This document shows positions 63,380 to 64,000 of a stretch of DNA of 64,000 nt, piece by piece; position 1 is the first letter of the stretch, and every line of letters starts with the position of its first letter. The notes under the pieces were generated by a model. It did no database searches and was not told the DNA's origin. It worked only from the letters and a program-made list of their open reading frames with translations. The stretch covers positions 1 to 64,000 of the forward strand of contig JAJDAH010000161.1 of NCBI GenBank assembly GCA_029261965.1, given 5' to 3'. Position numbers and translations under genes: made by a program. This DNA is from Polyangiaceae bacterium (GTDB taxonomy: Bacteria > Myxococcota_A > Polyangia > Polyangiales > Polyangiaceae).

Positions 63380-63451
63380 ATCACGCGTGAGGGCTCGGAT
63401 GGGAAAACAGAGCCAAGCCGGCCCGGTTGCGCGGGGTCCATCCGGGATACC

Positions 63452-64000
63452 ATGCACGGCGTGACTCCGAAGCTCGGCTCTGCCCTCATGCTCGCTGCCA
63501 TCGGTGTCGCGTGTTCCGGTGAGCCCACGCGCGTCGAGCAGCCGCGAGCTTCCTTGTTGAGTCAGAAGGACCCGGCGATGACGTTCCGGTCGCCCGCGGA
63601 TTGGAGCTACCACCCGAAAAAGGAAGCCGCGCTCAACGCGCGTCACGAGATCGAGCCGGGCAAAGTCGTGTTCGCCGGTGGCCGCGGCGAACGTTGGCTC
63701 GTCGACGAGAAGAGCGGCAAGGTTCGTGCGGCCGCTCGGCTCGCGCCGGAGGACATCGTCGCCATCCTCCGTCCCGAGGGCGGGGGTTGGCTGTTCCTCG
63801 GAGAGACCGGCACGACCTACGAAGCGGATGAGCCTCTCGGCGCCTTCACACGGTCGAGCGCACCTCTCGATCCTCTGGTGAGGCTCGACGCGACCAACGC
63901 CGCCGTGCTCGGCGTGCGCTCGGACGGCACGCTGGCTCGCAGCGAAGGGTCTTCGGCGGTGTGGCAACGGGTGGGACCCGAGAACACTCGATTCGTTGCA
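63452..64000 (+). CDS. predicted lipoprotein, cut by the window end
   Basis: An open frame of 183 codons from the ATG at 63452 to the window edge, with no stop. The leader ends in a lipobox (IGVAC, Cys21). The visible mature part has strand-turn-strand repeats (VVFAGGRGERWLVDEKSGKVRAAARL and WLFLGETGTTYEADEPLGAF) that suggest a propeller, similar in style to the lipoprotein at 19655. The opposite strand is also open for about 200 codons, but that frame lacks a convincing start and protein character. Confidence 0.65.
   Translation, partial: MHGVTPKLGSALMLAAIGVACSGEPTRVEQPRASLLSQKDPAMTFRSPADWSYHPKKEAALNARHEIEPGKVVFAGGRGERWLVDEKSGKVRAAARLAPEDIVAILRPEGGGWLFLGETGTTYEADEPLGAFTRSSAPLDPLVRLDATNAAVLGVRSDGTLARSEGSSAVWQRVGPENTRFVA

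Noticed and set aside
63365-63967. A 200-codon minus-strand frame near the right edge
   Set aside because: The plus strand has a signal peptide, lipobox and repeat structure in an open frame to the edge; the minus-strand product is arginine/histidine-rich without family features.

Overview
This window looks like chromosome from a high-GC, soil-type Gram-negative bacterium of the Myxococcota, most likely the Polyangia side. The evidence is strong GC preference at third codon positions, many GTG and some TTG starts, a large number of small lipoproteins, long proline/alanine-rich linkers, TPR and PEGA proteins, a DUF2330 protein with a MYXO-CTERM-type tail, three bactofilins in a row, and TPR proteins arranged like the Myxococcus glt/nfs (gliding/sporulation) C-D-E genes. 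No rRNA, tRNA, CRISPR array, insertion sequence or prophage was recognised. Genes are packed tightly, often with ATGA, GTGA or TGATG overlaps, so most neighbours on one strand are probably co-transcribed. Layout: 1-13 kb holds the end of a LigD-type primase/polymerase, a YjdF-like membrane protein, two tandem cysteine-patterned lipoproteins, a CcdA-thioredoxin (DsbD-like) protein, a GYF/proline-rich/membrane protein paired with a coiled-coil lipoprotein, ComF, and a small FHA / degenerate Nudix / lipoprotein operon with a good sigma-70 promoter, then ruvA and a cytochrome-like lipoprotein. 13-29 kb holds TPR/PEGA envelope proteins, an FG-GAP lipoprotein, an NtrC-type regulator, an FGE-like lipoprotein, a Clp ATPase, a TSUP exporter, a modular REC-like/DUF4388/J-like protein, a tiny TatA-like protein and folK. 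29-34 kb is a partial ATP synthase operon (two b-type subunits, delta, alpha, gamma) whose alpha subunit carries a large insertion and a lysine tail; a, c, beta and epsilon are not in the window. 34-46 kb holds glmS, a 3-hydroxyacyl-CoA-dehydrogenase-like SDR, a diguanylate cyclase response regulator with an STN/DUF2752/DUF4190 tail operon, an orphan Tat-type solute-binding protein cluster, an outer-membrane barrel, gpmA and the DUF2330 protein. 46.6-54 kb is the four-gene envelope/TPR operon that resembles GltC-GltD-GltE (NfsC-D-E). 54-64 kb is housekeeping: PlsC-type acyltransferase, an RlmI-like methyltransferase, an outer-membrane barrel, pyrE downstream of the three bactofilins, trmH, DAHP synthase, a thioredoxin whose promoter predicts a leaderless mRNA, a membrane metallophosphoesterase and a lipoprotein cut by the window end. 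The most noteworthy signals are the Glt/Nfs-like module, the alpha-subunit insertion, the Nudix protein missing two metal-binding glutamates, the REC-like/DUF4388/J-like fusion without HPD, the TatA-like micro-ORF, the Clp protein with a changed pore loop but an apparent ClpP-docking tripeptide, and a probable frameshift at an A6 tract. Everything here is read by eye from sequence; no database search was run.
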